Source: Chryseobacterium sp. G0201
Lineage (GTDB): Bacteria; Bacteroidota; Bacteroidia; Flavobacteriales; Weeksellaceae
Direction: 5' to 3'
Length of the DNA stretch: 64,000 nt
NCBI RefSeq assembly: GCF_003815655.1
Contig: NZ_CP033917.1
Location: forward strand, 3,782,001 to 3,846,000
The position numbers and the translations under genes are program-made. Shown one piece after another: positions 8,449 through 16,300 of the stretch (the first letter of the stretch is position 1; every line of letters begins with the position of its first letter). The notes under the pieces are model-generated. The model was not told where the DNA came from. It saw only the letters and a list, made by a program, of their open reading frames with translations, and did no database searches.

Positions 8449-9309
8449 ATGTTCAAAACAATATCTATTGCTGACCTCATCAATCAATCTCATAAACAGA
8501 TTGATTTTTTGGTGGACAAATTTGAAGATATGGTAGAACCCGAAAATATTGAATTTCCACACACCCATAATTTTTATGAAATTTTGTGGATTACAAATGG
8601 GACAAGCGGCCAGAATATTGATTATAAAAATTATACTATTTCGGAAGATACCCTGTTTTTTATTTCGCCGGGTCAGCTGCATTTGTTTGAAGAATGGGAA
8701 AATATACAAGGCTATGCCATATTATTCACAGAACAGTTTTTTCTTCAAATATTTCAAAATAAGAACATCCTTTTTGAGCTTTCTTATTTGGATAATTTTC
8801 ACGAAAATCCATTTTTAAAACTTAAAAATGAAGATAAAAAAGCGATAGAACCCATCGTAGATTTACTCTATCAAGAATCTAAAAGCAGTGAGAAATCAAC
8901 CGAAACAATTCAAGCATTATTATTGGTTTTGTTAAGACGTATTCAAAAAATATTTTCGGCAAAAAATAATCAAAATAGCAGCAAACATCAAATGGTAATT
9001 TTTAAGCAGTTTAAAAATTTAATTGAATTAAATTTTGCTAAAAATCTTTCTGTTTCAGATTATGCCTCGCAACTGCATATTTCTACTCATCATTTAAATA
9101 CATCCATAAAAACAATCAGCGGAAAAACACCTACTGAAATAATAAAAAAACGAATTATTTTGGAAGCACAGCAATTACTCCATTTTTCCGAACTTACAGT
9201 AAGCCAAATCACCGACCAGCTCGGCTTTGAAGACAGCAGTTATTTTGCACGTTATTTCAAAAAACAAGTTGGAGTTTCTCCATTAGAATTCAGAAAAAGC
9301 ATCTCCTAA
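8449..9309 (+). CDS. AraC-family regulator with cupin-like sensor domain
   Basis: Residues 1-120 form the small beta-barrel sensor (FPHTHNFYEILWITNG, FISPGQLHLFEEW), and residues 185-286 carry the two helix-turn-helix units of AraC regulators, ending with the usual signature (ITDQLGFEDSSYFARYFKKQVGVSPLEFRKS). It should bind DNA and respond to a small ligand. It is the first gene of cassette-like unit 2 and is followed on the same strand by a methyltransferase, an NAD-binding protein and a hydrolase, its likely targets. The ATG at 8449 follows a perfect -7 box by 4 nt; the next in-frame Met, at residue 27, would cut the sensor, so the first ATG is kept. Confidence 0.88.
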   Translation: MFKTISIADLINQSHKQIDFLVDKFEDMVEPENIEFPHTHNFYEILWITNGTSGQNIDYKNYTISEDTLFFISPGQLHLFEEWENIQGYAILFTEQFFLQIFQNKNILFELSYLDNFHENPFLKLKNEDKKAIEPIVDLLYQESKSSEKSTETIQALLLVLLRRIQKIFSAKNNQNSSKHQMVIFKQFKNLIELNFAKNLSVSDYASQLHISTHHLNTSIKTISGKTPTEIIKKRIILEAQQLLHFSELTVSQITDQLGFEDSSYFARYFKKQVGVSPLEFRKSIS

Positions 9310-9360
9310 AAGTACCGAGAAACCTACGTTTTGTCCTAACAAGTTCCTGCCTTTCCGGCT

Positions 9361-9368
9361 CATCTTTG
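9361..9368 (+). promoter_or_regulatory. Possible -7 box for the methyltransferase operon
   Basis: CATCTTTG departs from TAnnTTTG only at its first base and lies 19 nt before the ATG pair at 9388. The gap after the AraC gene (78 nt) suits a separate, AraC-controlled promoter. Confidence 0.4.
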
Positions 9369-9387
9369 CATCATCAAATAATTAAAG

Positions 9388-9975
9388 ATGATGAGCGAAA
9401 TAATATCCAAAACGAATATCATTCACAATTTCTTAATCCAGCACCGTAATACCTGGACAGATTACAACGTGCCTTTTGAAGACGGACAAGAATTAGAAAA
9501 ACTAATCCTTTCCAACAACTCTAAAAATATTTTAGAAATTGGTACATCCAGCGGTCACTCTACCATTTGGTTGGCAAAAGCGGCAGAAAAAATAGGCGGA
9601 AAAGTAATAACCATTGAAATAGACAAAGGCAGATTTGAAAAAGCAAAAGCCAATTTTGAAAAAGCTGGAGTTTCCCATTTAATAGAAATGAAATTGGGTG
9701 ATGCGATGCAAATTATCCAAACATTAAACGAGGTTTTCGATTTTGTTTTTTCCGATGCAACGTGGAGCACACAACCTGCGGAAGGTTATACCACTTTCTT
9801 TAAACTTTGTGAGCCAAAAATAAAAATTGGCGGACTTTATACAATGCACAATGTTATTGATGGTTATGGCGATGATGGAAGATTTTTCAAGTATTTAGAA
9901 AAATTAGGCACGTATAAAACATCAATTATTAATGTTTCGCACAACGGAATTTCAGTCAGTAAAAAATTAAAATAA
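9388..9975 (+). CDS. Class I SAM-dependent O-methyltransferase
   Basis: The 195-residue protein has the Rossmann SAM-binding motif ILEIGTSSGHSTIWLA at about residues 49-64, the acidic ribose-binding strand VITIEID near 76, and the post-III region IKIGGLYTMHNV. This matches the catechol/caffeoyl-CoA O-methyltransferase-like (Methyltransf_24) group, which methylates small molecules in the cytoplasm; the acceptor cannot be told. Two Met codons are in tandem at the start. It is followed 11 nt later by the NAD-binding protein, and the two are probably co-transcribed in cassette-like unit 2. Confidence 0.85.
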   Translation: MMSEIISKTNIIHNFLIQHRNTWTDYNVPFEDGQELEKLILSNNSKNILEIGTSSGHSTIWLAKAAEKIGGKVITIEIDKGRFEKAKANFEKAGVSHLIEMKLGDAMQIIQTLNEVFDFVFSDATWSTQPAEGYTTFFKLCEPKIKIGGLYTMHNVIDGYGDDGRFFKYLEKLGTYKTSIINVSHNGISVSKKLK

Positions 9976-9986
9976 ATAGTAAAATT

Positions 9987-10607
9987 ATGTCAAAAAAAGT
10001 AATTGTTTTCGGGGCAACAGGCTTAATGGGAAAACAAATTGTAAAAGAAAATTTAAAATCAGGAAATAAAGTAAGTGTTTACATCCGACAAAACGAATAC
10101 CCTGAAAATGTGACCATTATCACAGGTGAACTGAATGATGAAAACAAAATTGCAGAAGCCATCAAAGGTTTTGATGTCATTGTTTCAGCTGTTGGAAACA
10201 GAAACTACGAAGACCCAACTATGGTCGTTGCACCCGTTGGAAAATTATTAGCCAAATTGGTTTTGGATAACCAACGGTTAATTATAGTTGGCGGTTCAGG
10301 ACTTACGTTACACGACAGTAAAACATTGCGCAGAGATTTGGCAGGACAACCCGAATTTCTAAAAAATCAACGAGCCGACCATTGGGAAGCTTATACGAAC
10401 ATCGCACTATTAGACATAAATTATCTTTTTATCTGCCCAACAATGGTGGTTGAAGGCGATGCAGATGGAAACTATCTTTCACAAGAAAATTATTTCCCTA
10501 AAAGTGAAGCCAAGCAAATTTCGGCTGGAAATGTGGGGCATTTTATTGCAAAAGAAATTGTAGAAAATAAATTTAACAAAACAAGAATAGGATTAGTAAA
10601 TAGCTAA
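9987..10607 (+). CDS. NAD(P)-binding epimerase-like oxidoreductase
   Basis: The N-terminus VIVFGATGLMGKQIVKE (about residues 5-21) is the G-x-x-G-x-x-G dinucleotide motif of the atypical SDR/NmrA-like group. At 206 residues the protein is the short form of this family (YwnB/BVR-B-like), which uses NAD(P)H on small molecules or senses redox state. The region LIIVGGSGLTLHDSKTLR follows the fourth strand. It lies between the methyltransferase and the hydrolase with gaps of 11 and 3 nt, so it belongs to the same operon. Confidence 0.82.
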   Translation: MSKKVIVFGATGLMGKQIVKENLKSGNKVSVYIRQNEYPENVTIITGELNDENKIAEAIKGFDVIVSAVGNRNYEDPTMVVAPVGKLLAKLVLDNQRLIIVGGSGLTLHDSKTLRRDLAGQPEFLKNQRADHWEAYTNIALLDINYLFICPTMVVEGDADGNYLSQENYFPKSEAKQISAGNVGHFIAKEIVENKFNKTRIGLVNS

Positions 10608-10610
10608 TAA

Positions 10611-11918
10611 ATGAAAAAAATAATTTTAACAACAGTAATAGTTTTACTATCCATTTTCAATAATGCGAAAGCCCAAACTGGCTTAAACTTTATCGGAAGA
10701 ACATTTGATTATCAAATAGATAATTTTCATTTGAATTTGGAGATTGTATCCGATAATCAGGCAAAATGGACATACATTTCTGCACCCAATAATGAAACAG
10801 GGAAAACGGCTGTTGAAAATTGTAAAATTGAAGAAATATCACATGGAATTTATAAAATCTATTGGACGGAGAAAGATGGTTCCAATGTGGTTGATATCTT
10901 TAATTTAAATTCCAATGAAGTTTTCGTTGCATTTAGTTTACCCAATAACAAACTTTATAACTACAAAACTTCTTTTAAAATTATTTCAGAAAAAAGTGAA
11001 AACATGCTTCCTATAGAAAAAGTGAATTTCAAAAGTAACAACCAAAATGTGGTGGGACTTTTGTGTAAAAAGGATAATAAAAAGAAGAAACCCGCAGTAG
11101 TTATTTTAGGACCAATATGTTCGGTAAAAGAGCAATCGCCTATTCAATATGCAACACGGTTAAGCGAAAAAGGTTTTGTGGCTTTGTGCTTCGATGCAAG
11201 AGGTTATGGCGAAAGTGAAGGACAACCACGCCAATTTGAGAGCCTGAAAAATAAAGAAGAAGATGTAAGAGCTGCTATTGATTTTTTAATTTCGAGAAAT
11301 GATGTGGATGCCGACAAAATTTTTGTTATTGGCATCTGTAACGGTACCAACGAAATGATGCAGGTAAGTATTGATGACAAACGTATAAAAGGAATAGCAT
11401 TAGTTTCGGGAAATTATTTGATAAAAGAAAATATGGTCGATCTTTTAGGCAATGAAAAAATATGGGACACACATTTGCAAAGGGCAAAATTGGCTAAAGA
11501 AAAATTTGAAAAAACAGGCGAAGTTGAATACATAAAAATAACTGACAGCATTGGAAACGAACAGCTTTTACCGCCATTACCTATTTATGAATGGTATCAT
11601 CCCTGGGAAAATAAAGCACCTTATTTTACGTATCGGGGCGGCTGGCAAAACAAAGTAACAGCAATGAGCGAGTTGGAAACCTTGAATTTTGATGCGTTGT
11701 CTGTGGCAAAAAAAATTTCAAAACCTACTTTGCTGATACACGGAGAAATGAGTGACGGTGGATATGAATATGCCAAACAGATTTTCAACTCAATTCCAAC
11801 ACAAAACAAGAAATCGGTTTGGATAGACAAAACCGTACATTTCCAATTTTATGATGACCCGAGAGTAATTGGACAAGCTGTGAATGAGATTTCAGATTGG
11901 TCAAATCAGGTTAACTAA
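10611..11918 (+). CDS. Secreted alpha/beta hydrolase with N-terminal beta domain
   Basis: A signal peptide (to NAKAQ, residue 22) is followed by a MoaF-like or lipocalin-like beta region (25-125) resembling the extra domain often found before hydrolases. The hydrolase core (about 135-435) shows PAVVILGP, then GFVALCFDARGYGESEG, and an altered nucleophile elbow, G-I-C-N-G-T, where the central residue is Cys or Asn rather than Ser. The late acid and His appear as LLIHGEMSDGGYEYA and TVHFQF. It looks like the dienelactone hydrolase/DltD-related group of periplasmic hydrolases; loss of the usual Ser makes the activity uncertain. Last gene of cassette-like unit 2. Confidence 0.78.
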   Translation: MKKIILTTVIVLLSIFNNAKAQTGLNFIGRTFDYQIDNFHLNLEIVSDNQAKWTYISAPNNETGKTAVENCKIEEISHGIYKIYWTEKDGSNVVDIFNLNSNEVFVAFSLPNNKLYNYKTSFKIISEKSENMLPIEKVNFKSNNQNVVGLLCKKDNKKKKPAVVILGPICSVKEQSPIQYATRLSEKGFVALCFDARGYGESEGQPRQFESLKNKEEDVRAAIDFLISRNDVDADKIFVIGICNGTNEMMQVSIDDKRIKGIALVSGNYLIKENMVDLLGNEKIWDTHLQRAKLAKEKFEKTGEVEYIKITDSIGNEQLLPPLPIYEWYHPWENKAPYFTYRGGWQNKVTAMSELETLNFDALSVAKKISKPTLLIHGEMSDGGYEYAKQIFNSIPTQNKKSVWIDKTVHFQFYDDPRVIGQAVNEISDWSNQVN

Positions 11919-11987
11919 ATGAAAAATAATTTTAGTTTTTTTTGTAACAGTTGCCATATTTGTTATGAAAAATATAACCTCAAATTA

Positions 11988-12005
11988 GCACTACAGCTAA
12001 CAAGG
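11988..12005. other. attC-like left arm, cut short by an IS
   Basis: GCACTACAGCTAACAAGG has the same form as 8243-8259, and its first 14 bases are the reverse complement, at 13 of 14 positions, of the start of the same unit at 8376-8389. The odd base (C for T at position 4) is the same in both cassettes. No right arm follows: the sequence passes into IS1182-like DNA. Confidence 0.6.
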
Positions 12006-12480
12006 GTAACCGTTGCACAACTCCTAATTTTGTAGAATAAAGAAAATATCAGACCTCGTTCAAGCCTTTTTAAGCGAGGTTTATTTTTGGAAGTAGAAAG
12101 AAATATGGATTATTTGAGAGGCTTAATTCCAAGATATGTTACTCGTATTTTTTACTTTAAAATAAAAGCCAAAATTCCCTTTAGGAAGATTCATGATTTG
12201 GACATTTTGATTGAACTTTCTCGTCACAAACTTCAGAACTTTCTTCAGATTATACGATAAACCTGACATTAATATGTATTTATTGGTTTGAGCCATTCCT
12301 CGACTGTTGATTCGCTTCATATTAAAAAAGTTAATCAAGATACCCAAAACGGGTTCCACCGTGCTTGATCTTCGTTTGACCAATCTGCGATGATAGGCTT
12401 TATTTTGAGTGAGCTTTTCGTGCATCTTATCGTAAAGTGCATAACCCAATTTGATTGATCCCATTCCACTAATTTTAAAT
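12006..12480 (-). mobile_element. IS1182-family element, 3' fragment
   Basis: The segment starts with what may be an inverted-repeat end (TAACCGTTGCACAACTCC), then a hairpin ACCTCG/CGAGGT around 12053-12081 that probably ends transposase transcription, then the end of a transposase gene. The other end of the element is missing, so it cannot move by itself. It seems to have landed within the attC-like site at 11988. Exact ends are inferred. Confidence 0.6.
12123..12464 (-). pseudogene. IS1182-type transposase, C-terminal fragment
   Basis: The 113 residues RRSSTVEPVLGILINFFNM...NKYILMSGLSYNLKKVLKF carry the last part of the DDE_Tnp_1_6 domain, including the catalytic Glu in STVEP. Full-length members are about 450-550 residues, so three quarters of the gene, including both Asp residues, are lost. 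The break point lies next to direct repeat copy B. Confidence 0.85.
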
Positions 12481-12497
12481 CATAGGGAAATTAACTG

Positions 12498-12561
12498 TAA
12501 ACCAGTTGATTGCTAACTACATGTTTTTGGTGAAATGGGGTCAATTCTTTGTGTTTTTTCC
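12498..12561. repeat. Direct repeat copy B
   Basis: Matches 7016-7080 in the same orientation: TAAACCAGTTGATTGCTAA and ATGGGGTCAATTCTTT are shared word for word. It marks the right end of the cassette/IS segment and the left end of the defence island. Confidence 0.7.
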
Positions 12562-12746
12562 ATTTGACCACAAAGTATCAGTATAATCAAATCTGCAATC
12601 AAATTCCTCTAAAGTAGAAAGGTTTAATCACAGTTTGGTGGGAGGCGATGTGTATTTTTGTACTATATTAGACAAATGAAATTCTATTGCTCTCATGTCG
12701 GTAACAGCCAATCAGTAATTAGAATTTGTAATAAAATATTGTAATT

Positions 12747-15734
12747 ATGGAGGATGTCCGATGGTTGAAATATTGGAAGAAGGGATTGTCAGATTCGCTG
12801 AAAGCGGATATAGACATTGAAAAACTGCAACACTTTGAAATTGAAAATTTCGAAATGCAAATTCAGTCTATTTCAGAACTGGAGAAAGTTAACTTGCTGA
12901 TTGACTTTGAGGAGGCCAGGTTAAATAAGAAGAGGGGAATTTCAGATAGAGATAGTGAAAATTGGGTTCGACTAAACAAAATCCAGATTGTTATATCCCC
13001 AATAAAAATTAAACCCACTACTGATAATTTAGTGATGTTGAAAGACAAAAAACCGAAATTTCCTTTCTGGTTTTTTGCTATTTTGGATAGGGAGGGGAGG
13101 TTAGGAATTCCTGAAGAGACGTTTCCAATATTTCAAAGAAAATATCTGGAACCACTTGCAGATGAAAGAACGGAATTTATTTTTGGTTCAGTTGAAAGTA
13201 TTGATAAGGTTAGTGCACTAGGAAAGGAAAAATACGAGGATTATCCTGAGTACATCAATTATCTGAAGGCTGTATTTAAAAGTGGTATTGGCCAGGAGAT
13301 TGAAAATTATACGACCTCAGCATATGAGACTATACATAATGGAATAATCCTGCTTCCGGATGAAGACATAAATGCGGCCGCTGGAATCATTCACCTGTAT
13401 GAAAAGATACTCCATGAAAAGAATTTGCCTGAACTGCTTAAGTCCTTTATAAACCTCAAGAACGAAAAGCAAAACTTACCGATAGCTGTTTCGAATTTGA
13501 TAGAGTCAAATGCCCTACATCTAGGGCAAATGGGATTTGGTTTCCCGCTTTCCATTTCCCAACGAAAAAGTTTGTACACGTACTTAAATGGAAATGATCG
13601 TGTTTTTGCAGTGAATGGTCCACCAGGAACAGGAAAAACCACGCTGTTGCAAAGTATTGTCGCAAGTAAATTTGTTGAAAGTGCAATTAATGGAAACAAG
13701 GCTCCGATCATACTTGCCTGTTCTACAAATAACCAGGCTGTCACTAATATTATTGATAGTTTTTCTAAAACAGATACAAGACCAGGTAATCTGGAGGGTA
13801 GATGGTTACCCGATGTTGAGGGATATGCAACTTTTTTACCCTCGAACGGTAAAACTGACTTAGAGTTGGAAGGCATCAACTTTAAAAAAATTAATGGGGA
13901 CGGACTGTTCAATACTATAGAAAATTCCAATTTTCTGGAAAGAGCAAAAGACTTTTTTATAGAAAAGTGTGAAACCTATTTTGGAACAAAAACGCTAACT
14001 ATCAGGGAATCTGCAACGAATCTGCAAAAGGAGATTATCCATATACAATCTTTACTTAAAGATGCTTCTCTAAGATGGTCTGACTATCTGAAAAAAGAGG
14101 AAATTTTTCTTGCTGACTATTTAAGCAAAAATTTAAAAAGCGAACTATATTACAAAAATAGTTGTTTGAACGAGCAGGTTTTTAAGGACGATATCAAGAG
14201 TTTGAATAATACAGAAGTAAAGATAATTCAATATTTTAATAACGAACCCTTTTTTAGAAAACTATTGTGTCTTTTTGGATTTAAAACTGCTTTGAAAAGT
14301 AGAGCTTCTGAGGTCAATATAATTTTGAGAGATTCATTAATTGAAGTCTCTGATGAATTTGTTTTTGCTAAAAGTAATATTCTTGAAATCACAAATTCCA
14401 AAATCCAAATAGCAAAAAGCATAATCGAAGCGATTGAAAAATGGAAGGATTGGAAAACGGAAAATGAAATAGGTGGTAACCCGCCACGAACAGAAGAAGA
14501 ATATTGGGGCTTTGAACTGTTGAAGATCAAAGACAGCTTAACGCCTAACTGCTTTTATGACGAACTTGATGTTTCATTTAGACATAAGGCATTTCAATTG
14601 GCATTACATTTCTGGGAGGGGGAATACTTAATTAAACTGGAGGAAGATTTAGCAGACCGTAATTTTGCTGGAAAAGGTTTAGAGAGCGTGCAAAATAGGT
14701 GGGAAAGACAAGCCATGCTAACACCATGTTTTGTTAGTACTTTTTATATGGCTCCAAAGTTCTTTAGCTGGTTTAAGTTTTTAAAGAAAGGAGAAGACGG
14801 TAAAAACCTCTTTGATAATCCTCCATTATTTGATTTTATTGATCTATTAATCGTTGATGAGGCGGGTCAGGTATCGCCAGAAGTTGGTGTAGCCACATTT
14901 GCACTTGCTAAGCAGGCCGTTATCGTGGGAGATGTGAAGCAAATTGAACCCGTTTGGAACATTACCCATAAAATTGATGTGGGTAATATAAAAAAATGCG
15001 GGCTAATAGAAAATTATGAAGATCCGATTTATGAAAGGGAATTTGATCCAAAAGGTTTTTTATGTTCCACGGGTAGTATCATGAAAATGGCACAAAACGC
15101 GTGCAATGTCAAAGAAAGCGGTTTTGATGAAAAAGGAGTCGTTTTGGTAGAGCACAGGCGATGTTATGATGAGATCATTAATTATTGTAATGTTCTGGCC
15201 TATAATGGTCAGCTAGTTGCGCTTAAGGGCAAGGCAAAGGATGTTCTATTTCCACCCATGTACTGTATTCATGTGGAAGGAAATTCGACTGTTTTAAACG
15301 CAAGCCGGCACAATCAAGCCGAAGTTATGGCAATTGTAAACTGGCTAACTGTAAATCGCAGGATTATTGAAGAAAAGTATGGTAAGCTTGAAAATAATGT
15401 TGGTATAATCACACCTTTTACTGGGCAGAAGAATAATTTAAGACATGCGCTTAAAAAGGCAGGTTTTGATGTAAATGTGTTAAAAATTGGAACTGTACAC
15501 GCCTTACAAGGGGCTGAAAGACCAATTGTTTTGTTTTCAATGGTTTACGGGAAAGGGGATTCCGGAACAATGTTTTTTGACAGAGACAATAAGCCAAATA
15601 TGCTGAATGTGGCAGTTTCAAGGGCCAGAGATAATTTTATTGTATTTGCTGACACCAAGATTTTAAACAAAAAAGCTAAAAGTCCGTCAGGTATATTAGC
15701 AAAACATTTAACTTACGATACAGAATGCAGTTAA
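12747..15734 (+). CDS. UPF1/Dna2-like SF1 helicase of the defence island
   Basis: A 995-residue superfamily 1 helicase. Walker A GPPGTGKT lies at residues 291-298, Walker B IVDEAGQ at about 702-708, motif III GDVKQIEPV about 30 residues later, motif V GTVHALQGAERPIV and motif VI NVAVSRARDNFIVFA near 910-975. The stretch between Walker A and B (about 400 residues) holds a long helical insertion with likely coiled coil. The first 280 residues have no known domain. Such stand-alone SF1 helicases are frequent in defence islands and often act with a nuclease; the next gene, 565 nt on, encodes one. It should unwind DNA or RNA in the cytoplasm. The gap makes a shared operon uncertain. Confidence 0.85.
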   Translation: MEDVRWLKYWKKGLSDSLKADIDIEKLQHFEIENFEMQIQSISELEKVNLLIDFEEARLNKKRGISDRDSENWVRLNKIQIVISPIKIKPTTDNLVMLKDKKPKFPFWFFAILDREGRLGIPEETFPIFQRKYLEPLADERTEFIFGSVESIDKVSALGKEKYEDYPEYINYLKAVFKSGIGQEIENYTTSAYETIHNGIILLPDEDINAAAGIIHLYEKILHEKNLPELLKSFINLKNEKQNLPIAVSNLIESNALHLGQMGFGFPLSISQRKSLYTYLNGNDRVFAVNGPPGTGKTTLLQSIVASKFVESAINGNKAPIILACSTNNQAVTNIIDSFSKTDTRPGNLEGRWLPDVEGYATFLPSNGKTDLELEGINFKKINGDGLFNTIENSNFLERAKDFFIEKCETYFGTKTLTIRESATNLQKEIIHIQSLLKDASLRWSDYLKKEEIFLADYLSKNLKSELYYKNSCLNEQVFKDDIKSLNNTEVKIIQYFNNEPFFRKLLCLFGFKTALKSRASEVNIILRDSLIEVSDEFVFAKSNILEITNSKIQIAKSIIEAIEKWKDWKTENEIGGNPPRTEEEYWGFELLKIKDSLTPNCFYDELDVSFRHKAFQLALHFWEGEYLIKLEEDLADRNFAGKGLESVQNRWERQAMLTPCFVSTFYMAPKFFSWFKFLKKGEDGKNLFDNPPLFDFIDLLIVDEAGQVSPEVGVATFALAKQAVIVGDVKQIEPVWNITHKIDVGNIKKCGLIENYEDPIYEREFDPKGFLCSTGSIMKMAQNACNVKESGFDEKGVVLVEHRRCYDEIINYCNVLAYNGQLVALKGKAKDVLFPPMYCIHVEGNSTVLNASRHNQAEVMAIVNWLTVNRRIIEEKYGKLENNVGIITPFTGQKNNLRHALKKAGFDVNVLKIGTVHALQGAERPIVLFSMVYGKGDSGTMFFDRDNKPNMLNVAVSRARDNFIVFADTKILNKKAKSPSGILAKHLTYDTECS

Positions 15735-16273
15735 GTCTGAAAACCGTAACCAGTCTTATTGCTAGCTGGTAGGGATTAGCAGAACCTGAAATATTATAGC
15801 TCAGCACATTATGTGTTGTGAAGGTTTAGTAGAGTATAATTCATTCTATAATGGTGTTTTTTCGACAAGGTGCAAAAAAAGATGTTTTGTGTTAAACTAA
15901 GTTTTGCTCTTTGGCACAAGCAATCATCTCCATTTTGGATCGAGGATGTTTGTAAAACTCTCTCATGATAGTGAAATGTATATTCATCAAATTTTTCGCT
16001 CTTCGCAGAACAGAAATCATAAATAGGCACTATTTTTCTTGCACGATGAATTAGTTAAGTAGACCGTTATGCCGTAGTCTTTTGGTAGGCGAAGCAATAG
16101 CTGTGCATTTCCTCGGCAGGCCATTTATCTGTTTCATTTGAAAATTTCTTTTATCAAATATTAGTACGCGTTTAGCTCGCCTAATTATGAAGTGGATTTT
16201 GTTGGGTTAAGTGAAGTGGCAATAGTTGAAAAATCCGTAAATGAGAGAGGGGTTATATTATATTACTTAAATT
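15735..16273. other. Gene-free gap with a possible decayed ORF
   Basis: No complete gene is seen. On the minus strand about 15892-16025 can be read as a C-terminal tail (MREFYKHPRSKMEMIACAKE and NLV, stop) preceded by ISVLRRAKN, broken by an upstream stop. It looks more protein-like than chance, but I cannot name it. The rest is AT-rich and may hold the promoter of the following gene. Confidence 0.3.
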
Positions 16274-16300
16274 GTGCGTAAAATATTTAACACCCTCATC

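Noticed and set aside
7439..12005. A complete integron with integrase
   Set aside because: No IntI gene or attI is in the window; the only recombinase is a dead C-terminal piece. Only cassette-like ends can be claimed.
13391..13930. 179-codon minus-strand reading frame
   Set aside because: It is the reverse shadow of the SF1 helicase around Walker A and shows no protein-like pattern.
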